Shown one piece after another: positions 1 through 7,928 of a DNA stretch of 46,682 nt (the stretch's first letter is position 1; each line of letters begins with the position of its first letter). A program made the position numbers and the translations under genes. This stretch comes from Bacteroidales bacterium UBA3808. Its GTDB lineage: Bacteria > Bacteroidota > Bacteroidia > Bacteroidales > Paludibacteraceae. The notes beneath the pieces are model-generated. The model did no database searches, was not told where the DNA came from, and saw only the letters and a program-made list of their open reading frames with translations. The stretch covers positions 1-46,682 of the forward strand of contig DFEG01000014.1 in the NCBI GenBank assembly GCA_002369075.1, given 5' to 3'.

Positions 1-195
1 GGCAAGAACCCGTTCCAGCTCGACTCCAAAGAGCCGCAGTGGGATAAGTTCCAGGATTACCTGAAGGGTGAGGTTCGCTTCGCTTCTGTAGCAAAACAGT
101 TCCCGAAAGAGGCAGACGAGCTCTTCGCCGCCGCTCAAGAGAACGCTCAGTGGCGTTACAAGAGCTACCTGAGAATGCTGGGTACAGCTTGGTAA
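1..195 (+). CDS. nifJ: Pyruvate:ferredoxin (flavodoxin) oxidoreductase, C-terminal end (partial)
   Basis: Only the last 64 codons are present; the gene enters from the left edge in frame 1 and stops with TAA at 193-195. The readable tail contains DSKEP, then EVRFASVAKQFPKEADELF and a close of the type RYKSYLRMLG, which I recognise as the extreme C-terminus of the large single-chain pyruvate:ferredoxin oxidoreductases. The family oxidises pyruvate to acetyl-CoA and CO2 with reduction of ferredoxin in the cytoplasm of anaerobes, and the enzyme is about 1170-1200 residues long. The catalytic TPP and iron-sulfur domains lie outside the window, so the assignment rests on the tail alone. Confidence 0.8.
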   Translation, partial: GKNPFQLDSKEPQWDKFQDYLKGEVRFASVAKQFPKEADELFAAAQENAQWRYKSYLRMLGTAW

Positions 196-217
196 TCACG
201 CGTGTACGCGTAATAAT

Positions 218-254
218 AAGGAGAGGCATCCGTCGGGTGCCTCTCCTTGTTTTG
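218..254 (+). terminator. Intrinsic terminator after nifJ
   Basis: A perfect 11-bp stem (AAGGAGAGGCA at 218-228 with its complement at 238-248) closes a 9-nt loop and runs into TTGTTTTG. It starts 23 nt after the nifJ stop and separates that gene from the defence-like island. Confidence 0.85.
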
Positions 255-376
255 TGTTCCACCGACCGAGCGATGACCAACCGATGAGCGAGACACGACA
301 GAGACAAAAAACGGGCGTTTTTTCGCCCCAAAGCGGTCAAAAACCACATTCCACAATTCAAATTCCGCCATAATAC

Positions 377-407
377 TTGCATATGTCCGAAAAATATTGT
401 ATCTTTG
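377..407 (+). promoter_or_regulatory. Bacteroidota-type promoter at the left edge of the island
   Basis: TATCTTTG at 400-407 matches the TAnnTTTG -7 element and TTGC at 377-380 is a fair -33 element 19 nt upstream. The expected start of transcription falls near 414, almost on the ATG at 416, so the first gene with a normal leader would be the Abi-alpha gene at 649. Confidence 0.65.
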
Positions 408-415
408 CACGCTGA

Positions 416-607
416 ATGCGTGCATTTGTAGCAAACCAAGAGGCAGGTGTCCCTCAAGGTGTCCTTCAAGATGTCCCTCAAGACATTGCTTCTCTGATTA
501 AAGAGAATCCGAAGATCACGCGTGAAGAGTTGGCGAAACTGCTGCATGTGAGTGTTAAGACCATCGGTTGCCGCCGACCGACGAGCGGGAAAGAAAAATA
601 CGAATAA
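416..607 (+). pseudogene. Truncated winged-helix (HTH) remnant of an AlbA_2/ATPase-type regulator
   Basis: A 63-codon reading frame carries VPQGVLQDVPQDIASLIKE, then KITREELAKLLHVSVKTIG, which matches the C-terminal winged-helix end of the large Bacteroidales putative regulators (AlbA_2 plus ATP-binding domains) with their characteristic run of VPQ/DVPQ units. In those proteins the helix after SVKTIG continues into a DNA-binding wing; here it switches to CRRPTSGKEKYE and stops. Neither the N-terminal domains nor the wing are present and the ATG lies nearly at the predicted transcription start. I read it as a recombination scar at the edge of the island, though a tiny DNA-binding protein cannot be excluded. 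Confidence 0.5.
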
Positions 608-648
608 AGAAAAAAGAACAAGTAATAAATTTACAAATATATAATACT

Positions 649-1452
649 ATGGAAAGTGAGAAAGAAATTGCAAAGAGTGTTCTTCCAGAAGTAGCCAAAG
701 GATCCATGCAGTTAGTTAGTCAATTCTATCATGATTTGGCACAACCGACAGTACAAACCATTGGAAAGACACTTAATACAACATTTGAATTTGCCACCAT
801 TCCTGCATTGGCTATGCAATTTGCAACAGAGAAAGTAAAGGCTAATTTTGCAAAGAGATTAGATGAATATAAAAAGAAACTGGATAAGATACCGGAAGAA
901 GAGCGATGTATAGTAGAGCCGGAAATAGGCGAACCTATCATTCGTAATTTGATGAATACAACGAATGATCAAATTGCGGACTTATTTACAACACTATTGG
1001 CAAATGCGTCTAATGTTAAGACATTGGATAAAGCTCATCCTAAATTCGCTCAAATTGTCCAAAATATGACTCCTGATGAGGCATTAATTATCCAATATCT
1101 CAAAGGTAGAGATTTTGTTTGTTATGTAGACTTTAGAGGAGAATTTACATCCCCTGAAAAAGGATATATTAATCTTAAACGCTATGTTACAATGATAGAT
1201 GTAGAAGTTAAATTATCATATCCAGAAAACATTAATGCTTACATATCAAATCTTGCAAGTTCTGGTATTTTGCTGGATATGGTGGGTACATATAAAGTGA
1301 ATGATGCTTTGTACGAAGAAATAGAAAAGTACCATAAACCACAATTAGAACAGCAATTAAATCCTAATGTATATAGTAAAATTACTACTGAAAAAAGTTA
1401 TTTCCAAATAACTGATTTTGGGAAACTATTTATTAACGCTTGTATCGCATAA
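649..1452 (+). CDS. Abi-alpha / DUF4393 family protein (putative phage defence)
   Basis: A 267-residue protein. I take the ATG at 649 rather than the in-frame ATG at 568, because 568 overlaps the remnant frame and the upstream 27 codons (RERKIRIKKKEQ...) look like leader sequence. The region EPEIGEPIIRNLMNTTNDQI, followed by LFTTLLANASN and then HPKFAQIVQNMTPDEA, is the conserved centre of the DUF4393 / abortive-infection-alpha family; members occur beside restriction systems and are proposed to act in phage exclusion, but the biochemistry is not known to me. No signal peptide or clear membrane segment is seen. The gene is visibly A+T-rich compared with the 5'-flanking nifJ and sits 11 nt before the methyltransferase gene, so the two are probably co-transcribed. 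Confidence 0.7.
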   Translation: MESEKEIAKSVLPEVAKGSMQLVSQFYHDLAQPTVQTIGKTLNTTFEFATIPALAMQFATEKVKANFAKRLDEYKKKLDKIPEEERCIVEPEIGEPIIRNLMNTTNDQIADLFTTLLANASNVKTLDKAHPKFAQIVQNMTPDEALIIQYLKGRDFVCYVDFRGEFTSPEKGYINLKRYVTMIDVEVKLSYPENINAYISNLASSGILLDMVGTYKVNDALYEEIEKYHKPQLEQQLNPNVYSKITTEKSYFQITDFGKLFINACIA

Positions 1453-1463
1453 TACAATAAACC

Positions 1464-4400
1464 ATGACCGAATATATTGCTGCCTATATTAAAGAACTCA
1501 ATGAGTTGTATAAAACAGGTCTCACCACCGAGCACTCTTTCCGTCCGGCGCTACAGCGTCTTTTACAGGACTGCACGCACCTTACTGCGGTGAATGAATC
1601 GACCCACATTGCTTGCGGTGCGCCGGATTTTACATTGTTGACAAAAGACAATCTGGCGGTGGCATACGTGGAGGCAAAAGACCTTTTCGATAGTGATTTG
1701 GACGGCAAGAAAAAGAACAAGGAGCAGTTTGACCGATACAAGAATGCGCTGGACACGATTGTCTTTACAGATTATCTGGACTTCCATTTATATGCGGACG
1801 GCGTCCTCTTGGATAGTGTGAAACTGGCACATGTGCAAGACGGAAAGATTATTCTTGACGAACCACAAGTAGGTCGTTTCCAGTCGCTGATGGAGAAACT
1901 GCGTTCTGCTCATCCTCAAAAAATTACTTCTCCTGCCAAACTCGCCAAACTGATGGCTGGGAAGGCAAGGCTGATGGCTGATGCGGTACGGAAAAGCCTT
2001 GACAATGACGCAAATAAAAGCGGAAGCCTGTGGCATCAACTCAAGGCATTCAAAGATGTGCTGAACAAAGACTTGGACGAATCACGCTTTGCTGACCTGT
2101 ATGCACAAACCATTGCTTACGGACTGTTTGCAGCACGCATCCACGACACAACTCCGCTGACATTCACACGTCAGGAAGCGGCAAACCTTATTCCGCACTC
2201 TAATCCGTTCTTGCGACAGATCTTCCAACAGTTAGCAGGCTATGATATTAACAATTCCATTGCATGGATAGTGGATGATTTGGTAAATATCTTTGCTGCA
2301 ACGGATGTCAAGAAACTACGCAAGAACTTCGGCAAGGAAATGCAGCGTCGTGACCCGATGATTCATTTCTACGAAGATTTCTTGAAGTTCTATGATCCGG
2401 CAGCCAAGAAGAAATATGGTGTCTATTATACGCCCCAACCCGTGGTGGAGTTTATTGTCCGTGCTGTGGATGATATTCTCAAAACCGATTTCGCGCTGCC
2501 GAAAGGTCTTGCAGACACAAGCAAAGTGGATGTGACGGTCAAGGAAATGGAAGAAGGCAGCGATACGGTAGTCAGTAAAGTGGTTTCCAAACACCGTGTG
2601 CAAGTCCTTGACCCTGCTACCGGAACAGGCACATTCTTGGCAGAAGTTGTCGGTCGTATCAAAGAGCAACAGCAAAAAGGAGCATGGCCGGCATATGTGG
2701 ACGAACATCTGATTCCCCGTATATACGGGTTTGAGTATATGATGGCGCCATATACCATCGCTCACCTCAAGTTGGATATGTTGATTAACTGGTGGAACGA
2801 TGAGGCATTAGCCGCCACGCACAATAACCGTTTGCAGATATATCTGACTAATTCGCTTGACCAAACGGAACTGACCAACAAACACTTGTTGGCGGAAATG
2901 ATTGCACGCGAAGCGAACGAGGCGAACAATATCAAGCACAATGCACCGGTGATGGTCATGCTCGGTAATCCGCCATATTCGGTAAGTAGCAGCAATAAAA
3001 GCCCTTGGATTCTTAATTTGTTAGAGGATTATAAGAAGAATCTCAACGAACGCAATATACAGCCGCTTTCGGATGATTATATTAAATTTATTCGTTTAGG
3101 GCAATATTATATTGAGCGGACAGGCGAAGGTGTGTTGGCATACATTAGTAACAATAGTTTCTTGGATGGGATTATTCACCGTCAAATGCGCCGTGAATTG
3201 ATGCGTTACTTTGATGATATATACATCCTTGACCTGCATGGAAATAATCGCAAGAAAGAAACAGCTCCCGATGGTAGTAAGGATGAGAATGTCTTTTCTA
3301 TCATGCAGGGTGTCAGCATCAACATATTTGTCAGAAAGCCCAATAGCGATAACAAACCGGCAACTATTCATCATTATGACTTATTCGGCTCACGCAAAGA
3401 GAAATATGCCTTCCTATTAGAACATAGTTTATCAGATGTGGCATGGCAAACACTCTCTCCACAAGAACCAGATCTATTCTTTGTGCCTAAGGATTTTGGA
3501 GTACAAGATGAATATAATAAGGGCTTTAGAGTTGATGAACTGATGACATCATATATAAGCGGAGTCCAATCTGGAAGAGATGATATATATGTTGATATTG
3601 ATAAGGATTTGCTCGCTGATAGAGTAAAACATCTATTATCGGGTAATTTGGAGCCTTCTTTTATACAAAGATATAAGGTAGTTGATTCTAGTAGTTATCC
3701 CTTATTAAAAAGGATGCAATCTTCGGTATTCTCAGAAGATAAAATAGTTCCGTATTACTATAGATTATTTGACAAGCGGTATATATATTATGATAAAGAC
3801 TTGATAAAACGTTCTTTTTATAATCTATTACATCACATGTTAACCGAGAATGTTTCCTTTTTATTGTCAAGACAACAAAGCTCTTTTGACTTTCAGCATA
3901 TTATAGCATCAGATAGTATTTCTGATATGAATGCAGTTTCTATGCAAACTAGAGAAGGCAATTACGTATTCCCTCTCTATCTCTATCCTTCCGAAAGTGA
4001 ATTAGGTTTTGATACAGAGCGCAAACCCAATTTGGATGAAACTATCTGGCGCACTATAGAGAACTGGGTGCAATACGAGAAGGCTTTCAAACCGCTTACA
4101 TCGAATGAGCGAAACGGAGAATTAGGTTTTGATGCAGAACCGGAGCAACCGCATTTCCTCACCCCTGAAGATATTTTCGATTACATATATGGTGTTCTCC
4201 ATTCGCCGTCTTATCGCGCTAAATATAAGGAATTCCTCAAGGTCGATTTCCCGCGCATCCCTTACCCGAAAGACAAAACCGAGTTTGAGCATTTCCGTTC
4301 GTTCGGCAACCAGCTCCGCGAACTCCATCTGATGCACAATGTGCCGGATAGTTGCGTTACTTTCCCCAATGCCGGATCTATGCAAGTGGATGCTTTGCGC

Positions 4401-4634
4401 TGGGAGTGGAATAAGGACGATGGCTATTCGGGTAATATATGGATCAACGAGACACAATGTTTTGTAGGTATCCCGACAGAGGCATGGGAGTTTTATATCG
4501 GCGGTTACCAACCTGCGCAGAAATGGCTCAAAGACCGCAAAGGACGCACACTCTCGTTTGACGATATAGAGCACTACCGCAAAATCATCTCCGCCCTCAT
4601 GGAAACCAGCCGACTAATGAAAGAGATAGGATAG
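1464..4634 (+). CDS. Type ISP/IIG-like restriction-modification enzyme (nuclease plus N6-adenine methyltransferase)
   Basis: A 1056-residue protein that appears to join restriction and modification. Near the N-terminus, APDF (D55) followed by YVEAKD (E70, K72) fits a PD-(D/E)xK nuclease core. The methyltransferase centre has SAM-binding motif I, DPATGTGTF (about residues 383-391), and catalytic motif IV, NPPYS (about 502-506), typical of gamma-class N6-adenine enzymes. The segment IVPYYYRLFDKRYIYY (about 765) and the C-terminal third resemble the target-recognition part of type ISP enzymes. Classical ISP enzymes are about 1500 residues and carry a helicase between nuclease and methyltransferase; none is visible here, so a type IIG-like mode is more likely. 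The stretch from about 3450 to 3960 is much more A+T-rich than the rest, as expected for an exchanged specificity region. Target site unknown. Confidence 0.85.
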   Translation: MTEYIAAYIKELNELYKTGLTTEHSFRPALQRLLQDCTHLTAVNESTHIACGAPDFTLLTKDNLAVAYVEAKDLFDSDLDGKKKNKEQFDRYKNALDTIVFTDYLDFHLYADGVLLDSVKLAHVQDGKIILDEPQVGRFQSLMEKLRSAHPQKITSPAKLAKLMAGKARLMADAVRKSLDNDANKSGSLWHQLKAFKDVLNKDLDESRFADLYAQTIAYGLFAARIHDTTPLTFTRQEAANLIPHSNPFLRQIFQQLAGYDINNSIAWIVDDLVNIFAATDVKKLRKNFGKEMQRRDPMIHFYEDFLKFYDPAAKKKYGVYYTPQPVVEFIVRAVDDILKTDFALPKGLADTSKVDVTVKEMEEGSDTVVSKVVSKHRVQVLDPATGTGTFLAEVVGRIKEQQQKGAWPAYVDEHLIPRIYGFEYMMAPYTIAHLKLDMLINWWNDEALAATHNNRLQIYLTNSLDQTELTNKHLLAEMIAREANEANNIKHNAPVMVMLGNPPYSVSSSNKSPWILNLLEDYKKNLNERNIQPLSDDYIKFIRLGQYYIERTGEGVLAYISNNSFLDGIIHRQMRRELMRYFDDIYILDLHGNNRKKETAPDGSKDENVFSIMQGVSINIFVRKPNSDNKPATIHHYDLFGSRKEKYAFLLEHSLSDVAWQTLSPQEPDLFFVPKDFGVQDEYNKGFRVDELMTSYISGVQSGRDDIYVDIDKDLLADRVKHLLSGNLEPSFIQRYKVVDSSSYPLLKRMQSSVFSEDKIVPYYYRLFDKRYIYYDKDLIKRSFYNLLHHMLTENVSFLLSRQQSSFDFQHIIASDSISDMNAVSMQTREGNYVFPLYLYPSESELGFDTERKPNLDETIWRTIENWVQYEKAFKPLTSNERNGELGFDAEPEQPHFLTPEDIFDYIYGVLHSPSYRAKYKEFLKVDFPRIPYPKDKTEFEHFRSFGNQLRELHLMHNVPDSCVTFPNAGSMQVDALRWEWNKDDGYSGNIWINETQCFVGIPTEAWEFYIGGYQPAQKWLKDRKGRTLSFDDIEHYRKIISALMETSRLMKEIG

Positions 4635-4657
4635 GTGTGAATCAATAGTAATAAGTT

Positions 4658-4671
4658 ACCAATTTTGGTAC
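4658..4671. promoter_or_regulatory. 14-bp perfect palindrome before the DUF4062 gene
   Basis: TACCAATTTTGGTA lies in the 74-nt gap between the methyltransferase stop and the DUF4062 start, 37 nt ahead of the ATG. It could be an operator for a dimeric regulator. No good TAnnTTTG promoter is visible in the gap, so this is only a suggestion. Confidence 0.3.
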
Positions 4672-4708
4672 AATAAGCAGAATGTAAACAAACAAATAAT
4701 ACAGAACG

Positions 4709-5881
4709 ATGGCCAAACTTAATATCTTCGTTAGTTCAACATGTTATGATTTATCACAAATCAGAAATGATATAAAGCAATGTATTTTAGAGTTGGGACA
4801 TAACCCGATTCTATCAGAATTAAAAGAATTCCCTGTTAATCCGAATCTGTCAAACGCAGAGAATTGTATTAATGCTGTAAAAAATGAAGCAGATATTTTT
4901 GTCTTGATCATAGGTAATAAATATGGCTCAGAATTAGACTCTGGTAGATCAATCACAAATACCGAGTTTGTAACAGCTGTTAACAAAGGAATTCCTATTT
5001 ATACATTTGCATTGAAACAGATGACAACAATACTCCCACTTTGGGAACGAAATCCTGATATGGATCTTTCAAGTGTTGTAGATAACAAAAAAGTATTTGA
5101 GTTTTTAGCAGATGTCAGAAAGAAAAGAGGATTGTGGAATTTCGAATTTGAAAAAGCTCAAGATATAGCAGACATATTGAAATCCCAACTTTCTAATTTA
5201 TTTTGTGAAGCGCTAAAAGTAAGGAGACGCATAGAAACATTAGGTAAAAAGGATTATATTTCCAAAATATCTAGTAAGGCTTTAGATATTATAATCAGGA
5301 AAGAAGAATTTTATGAAGCAAGATTCTTTTTGCAATCAATGTATGATGAAATTCAAAAATATAGTAGTTTAAAGAATGATTATAAATATTCTGTTTTATT
5401 TAAATCATCAAACAGAATAGAAAACATAGAACAATTGACAGACTGGACTCTCCTGAAATTCGGGCAGATGCAGAACTATATAGGGTCACTAAATAACTTA
5501 CAGGAAGCATTTACTTTCTTCTCAAAAGAACCAGGTACTCCTTCTGATTTAGAAGGTTTATACTACGTTGCATCTTCCTATGCAAGATCTTATGCTAGTT
5601 TACTAGAATGGGGAATTGAGGTGAAGAGTATGATAGTTCCTGATAAATATAAAAAACTACTGACAATTTTAGCGGAATTTCCTAGTGATGCTATTCGTCA
5701 AATAGAAGAATTTCCCGCAGAATCTTTAAAAATGATAGAAGATTGTAAAAAGCAAATTGATGGAAAATCACAGAAAGCGCAAGTTCTTAATTTAGAATTA
5801 AAAATCACCATCAACGATGATATAATACAAAGATACGAGAAGGAGCTTGAAGTCTTAAAAAAGAAGGAGTTTTCAGCCTAA
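4709..5881 (+). CDS. DUF4062 domain protein (putative defence component)
   Basis: A 390-residue protein that opens with NIFVSSTCYDLSQIRNDI (residues 5-22), the signature of DUF4062, a TIR/SIR2-like Rossmann domain found at the N-terminus of many conflict-system and STAND proteins. NAVKNEADIFVLIIGNKYG and SITNTEFVTAVNKGIPIY complete the domain to about residue 105. The rest is helical with no recognised effector domain and ends in a charged, coiled-coil-like stretch (ELKITINDDIIQRYEKELEV...). Codon usage is A+T-rich like the Abi-alpha gene. It follows the restriction-modification gene by 74 nt on the same strand. Whether it has NADase or other enzymatic activity cannot be told from sequence. 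Confidence 0.7.
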   Translation: MAKLNIFVSSTCYDLSQIRNDIKQCILELGHNPILSELKEFPVNPNLSNAENCINAVKNEADIFVLIIGNKYGSELDSGRSITNTEFVTAVNKGIPIYTFALKQMTTILPLWERNPDMDLSSVVDNKKVFEFLADVRKKRGLWNFEFEKAQDIADILKSQLSNLFCEALKVRRRIETLGKKDYISKISSKALDIIIRKEEFYEARFFLQSMYDEIQKYSSLKNDYKYSVLFKSSNRIENIEQLTDWTLLKFGQMQNYIGSLNNLQEAFTFFSKEPGTPSDLEGLYYVASSYARSYASLLEWGIEVKSMIVPDKYKKLLTILAEFPSDAIRQIEEFPAESLKMIEDCKKQIDGKSQKAQVLNLELKITINDDIIQRYEKELEVLKKKEFSA

Positions 5882-5951
5882 ATCATAAATCCCCAGCAAC
5901 CATGCCCTGTCCGCATAATAAATGGAGCGGGCAATGGTATTGCCCTGAAAT

Positions 5952-5999
5952 GGACGAAGCCAGAAAAGGACGAAGCCGGAAAAGGACGAAGCAGGGAAA
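5952..5999 (+). repeat. Three 16-bp tandem repeats with core GGACGAAGC
   Basis: Units at 5952-5967, 5968-5983 and 5984-5999 each begin GGACGAAGC and continue with a purine run (CAGAAAA, CGGAAAA, AGGGAAA). A further GGACGAAGC occurs at about 6014. The same ACGAAGC core recurs in the repeats inside the neighbouring transposase-like gene. Confidence 0.8.
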
Positions 6000-6038
6000 G
6001 GATAAACCAGACGGACGAAGCTACCTCTCGGAAGGGCA

Positions 6039-7115
6039 ATGGACGAAAGAAGATATATGATAAATGAGCATGACATATGGCAATGGCAAGAGCCGGGGAC
6101 GGCATGGAAGGGTGCCGGGATCTATCATGTGACGCTGGTGGTGCCAAGCAGGGAACCACTGTTGGGAAAGTTGGTAATTCCGGAGAATGATCCAAAGCAA
6201 GCAAGGGTGGAGAGGACGGAGTTGGGAGAGAAAATAGTGCATACTATATTTCATATACAAGACATTCATCCAGAGGTGCGTGTGATACAATTCTGTGTAA
6301 TGCCTAATCATGTACACGCCATTTTATATGTCACACAGCCTATGCAAAAAGGTATATCAACGGTGGTTCGCGGTTGGTGGCAGGGTGCTAAGAAAGAGGG
6401 AAGAGAATTTGCTTCGTCGCTTTCCCCGAATACTATTCGGGATAATAAACGAAGCCTTACGAGAGATGATGAACGAAGCCTTACGAGAGATGATGAACGA
6501 AGCCTTACGCAGGACAATGAACGCTCTTCGGTTAATCCCATCTTTACCGAGCGTCCATTTGTCCGTCCTCTTTCCCGAAAAGGGCAGTTACAGACGATGA
6601 TCCGCTACGTCCAGATGAACCCTCAGCGGCTGGCGACAAAGCGCATATACCCGGAATTATTCAGAGTGCAGGAGGGGATAGAGATAGCCGGACGGACATA
6701 CAGCGGAGTGGGGAATGTTGCACTGCTACAGGCGGAGAGATATGCGCCGGTGCATGTACGCCGGACGATGATAGACGAGGCGATGCACGGCGACAATACA
6801 CGGCTACGCAACTATAGGAATAGCTGCGTGCTGGCAGCCCGACAGGGCACTGTGATGGTCTCGCCGTTCATCTCCGATAAGGAGAAAGAGGTGATGGAAG
6901 TGCTGCTGAAAGAGGGACATCCTTTCATCTATATCGCAGATAACGGGTTTGGCGACTATTACAAGCCGAGTGACGGCTTGTTCGACTCTGTCGCCTCTGG
7001 GCGTGTGTTGATACTCAGCCCATGGGAGTACGACCCCTCCAAGCGCCATGTATCGCGCGCGGAGTGCGTAGCGATGAATCAGATGGCAGAGGAGATATGT
7101 ACTTGTAATAACTAA
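6039..7115 (+). CDS. Y1/HUH transposase-like protein (REP-associated, Bacteroidales type)
   Basis: A 358-residue protein with the N-terminal fold of IS200/RAYT-type transposases: WKGAGIYHVTLVV (about 20-33), then QFCVMPNHVHAILYV with the metal-binding HUH pair H91 and H93, then TMIRYVQMNPQRLATKR (about 187-203). Family members cleave and rejoin single-stranded DNA through a tyrosine; I could not assign that tyrosine with confidence (Y190 is one candidate). The C-terminal half (HVRRTMIDEAMHGD..., SCVLAARQGTVMVSPFIS, LADNG-like and ILSPWEYDP) is the extension I know from Bacteroidales homologues and looks like a DprA/Rossmann-type region. The first Met is used; M7 is an alternative. No terminal inverted repeats of a classical IS are seen. 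Residues 137-160 are a tandem-repeat insertion. Confidence 0.75.
   Translation: MDERRYMINEHDIWQWQEPGTAWKGAGIYHVTLVVPSREPLLGKLVIPENDPKQARVERTELGEKIVHTIFHIQDIHPEVRVIQFCVMPNHVHAILYVTQPMQKGISTVVRGWWQGAKKEGREFASSLSPNTIRDNKRSLTRDDERSLTRDDERSLTQDNERSSVNPIFTERPFVRPLSRKGQLQTMIRYVQMNPQRLATKRIYPELFRVQEGIEIAGRTYSGVGNVALLQAERYAPVHVRRTMIDEAMHGDNTRLRNYRNSCVLAARQGTVMVSPFISDKEKEVMEVLLKEGHPFIYIADNGFGDYYKPSDGLFDSVASGRVLILSPWEYDPSKRHVSRAECVAMNQMAEEICTCNN
6447..6518 (+). repeat. Three 24-bp in-frame tandem repeats inside the transposase-like gene
   Basis: Units at 6447-6470, 6471-6494 and 6495-6518 share ACGAAGCCTTACG and encode an eight-residue repeat of the type ERSLTRDD, with the last copy diverged (ERSLTQDN). 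The length is a multiple of three, so the frame is kept. The unit contains the same ACGAAGC core as the repeats upstream of the gene. Confidence 0.85.
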
Positions 7116-7133
7116 AACAAAAACAATACAATT

Positions 7134-7928
7134 ATGATGGATTTATTGATTCTTTTTGCGGTGGCGATGGCGGTTTCCGCAGTGGGGTGGAAATACTTTG
7201 TGTATTTCTTCAGTCTCGGTTACGGGTACGGCATTGCCGCTCTGGCGGTGGCGATGGGTGTGATGTACCATGCTAATCTGAGTGTTCCGACGGTGCTGAT
7301 GTTAGTACTGCTGTTCATCTTCGGCGTGCGGTTAGGAACGTATCTGCTGGTGCGCGAACGCAAGGCGGTTGGGTACCGTAAGATTCTGTATGGCGAGGGT
7401 CATTCTGACAAGAAGCCGGCAGGTGTGATGATTATGATTTGGCTGTTCTGCGCGCTGCTGTACGTGGCGCAGGTAAGCCCTGTAGCTTTCCGGCTGGCGA
7501 ACGGTCCGCACGACAGCGAGTTGTGGGCATGGATAGGTGCCGCGGTGGTGGCTTGCGGTATCTTGTTAGAGAGTATCAGCGACGCGCAAAAGAGTGCCGC
7601 CAAGAAAAAGAACCCGAAGCGGTTTGTGGATACCGGTCTGTACCGTATTGTCCGCTGCCCGAACTACTTAGGTGAAGTGACCATCTGGACGGGTGCGTTG
7701 CTCAGCGCGATAGGCGCAGGGCTGAGCTGGTGGCAATGGCTGATTGTGGCTATCGGGTACGCAGGCATTGTGTTTGTGATGTTCAGCGGCGCCCGCAGGC
7801 TGGAGTTGCGTCAGAACGCCGCCTACGGCAATGACCCCGAATATCAGGCGTACGTGAAGAAAACGCCTATCCTGATACCGTTACTGCCTATTTATTCCGT
7901 AGCCAAATATGAATGGCTCAAAGCTTGA
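7134..7928 (+). CDS. DUF1295 / steroid 5-alpha-reductase-like integral membrane protein
   Basis: A 264-residue hydrophobic protein with about six to seven membrane segments. The conserved piece RFVDTGLYRIVRCPNYLGEV (about 164-183) and the tail ELRQNAAYGNDPEYQAYVKKTPILIPLLP are diagnostic of DUF1295, relatives of steroid 5-alpha reductases and isoprenylcysteine methyltransferases, which use NAD(P)H or SAM in the membrane. The substrate cannot be deduced. ATG at 7134 or 7137 may start the protein (MMDLL). The stop overlaps the next gene by 20 nt, which implies translational coupling. Confidence 0.75.
   Translation: MMDLLILFAVAMAVSAVGWKYFVYFFSLGYGYGIAALAVAMGVMYHANLSVPTVLMLVLLFIFGVRLGTYLLVRERKAVGYRKILYGEGHSDKKPAGVMIMIWLFCALLYVAQVSPVAFRLANGPHDSELWAWIGAAVVACGILLESISDAQKSAAKKKNPKRFVDTGLYRIVRCPNYLGEVTIWTGALLSAIGAGLSWWQWLIVAIGYAGIVFVMFSGARRLELRQNAAYGNDPEYQAYVKKTPILIPLLPIYSVAKYEWLKA

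Noticed and set aside
313..328. Second terminator GGGCG-T6-CGCCC after nifJ
   Set aside because: The stem is 5 bp with no T run after it; a stronger terminator lies at 218-254.
5882..6204. Minus-strand frames before and over the start of the transposase-like gene
   Set aside because: Low-complexity sequence produced by the GGACGAAGC repeats; no domain and no promoter.
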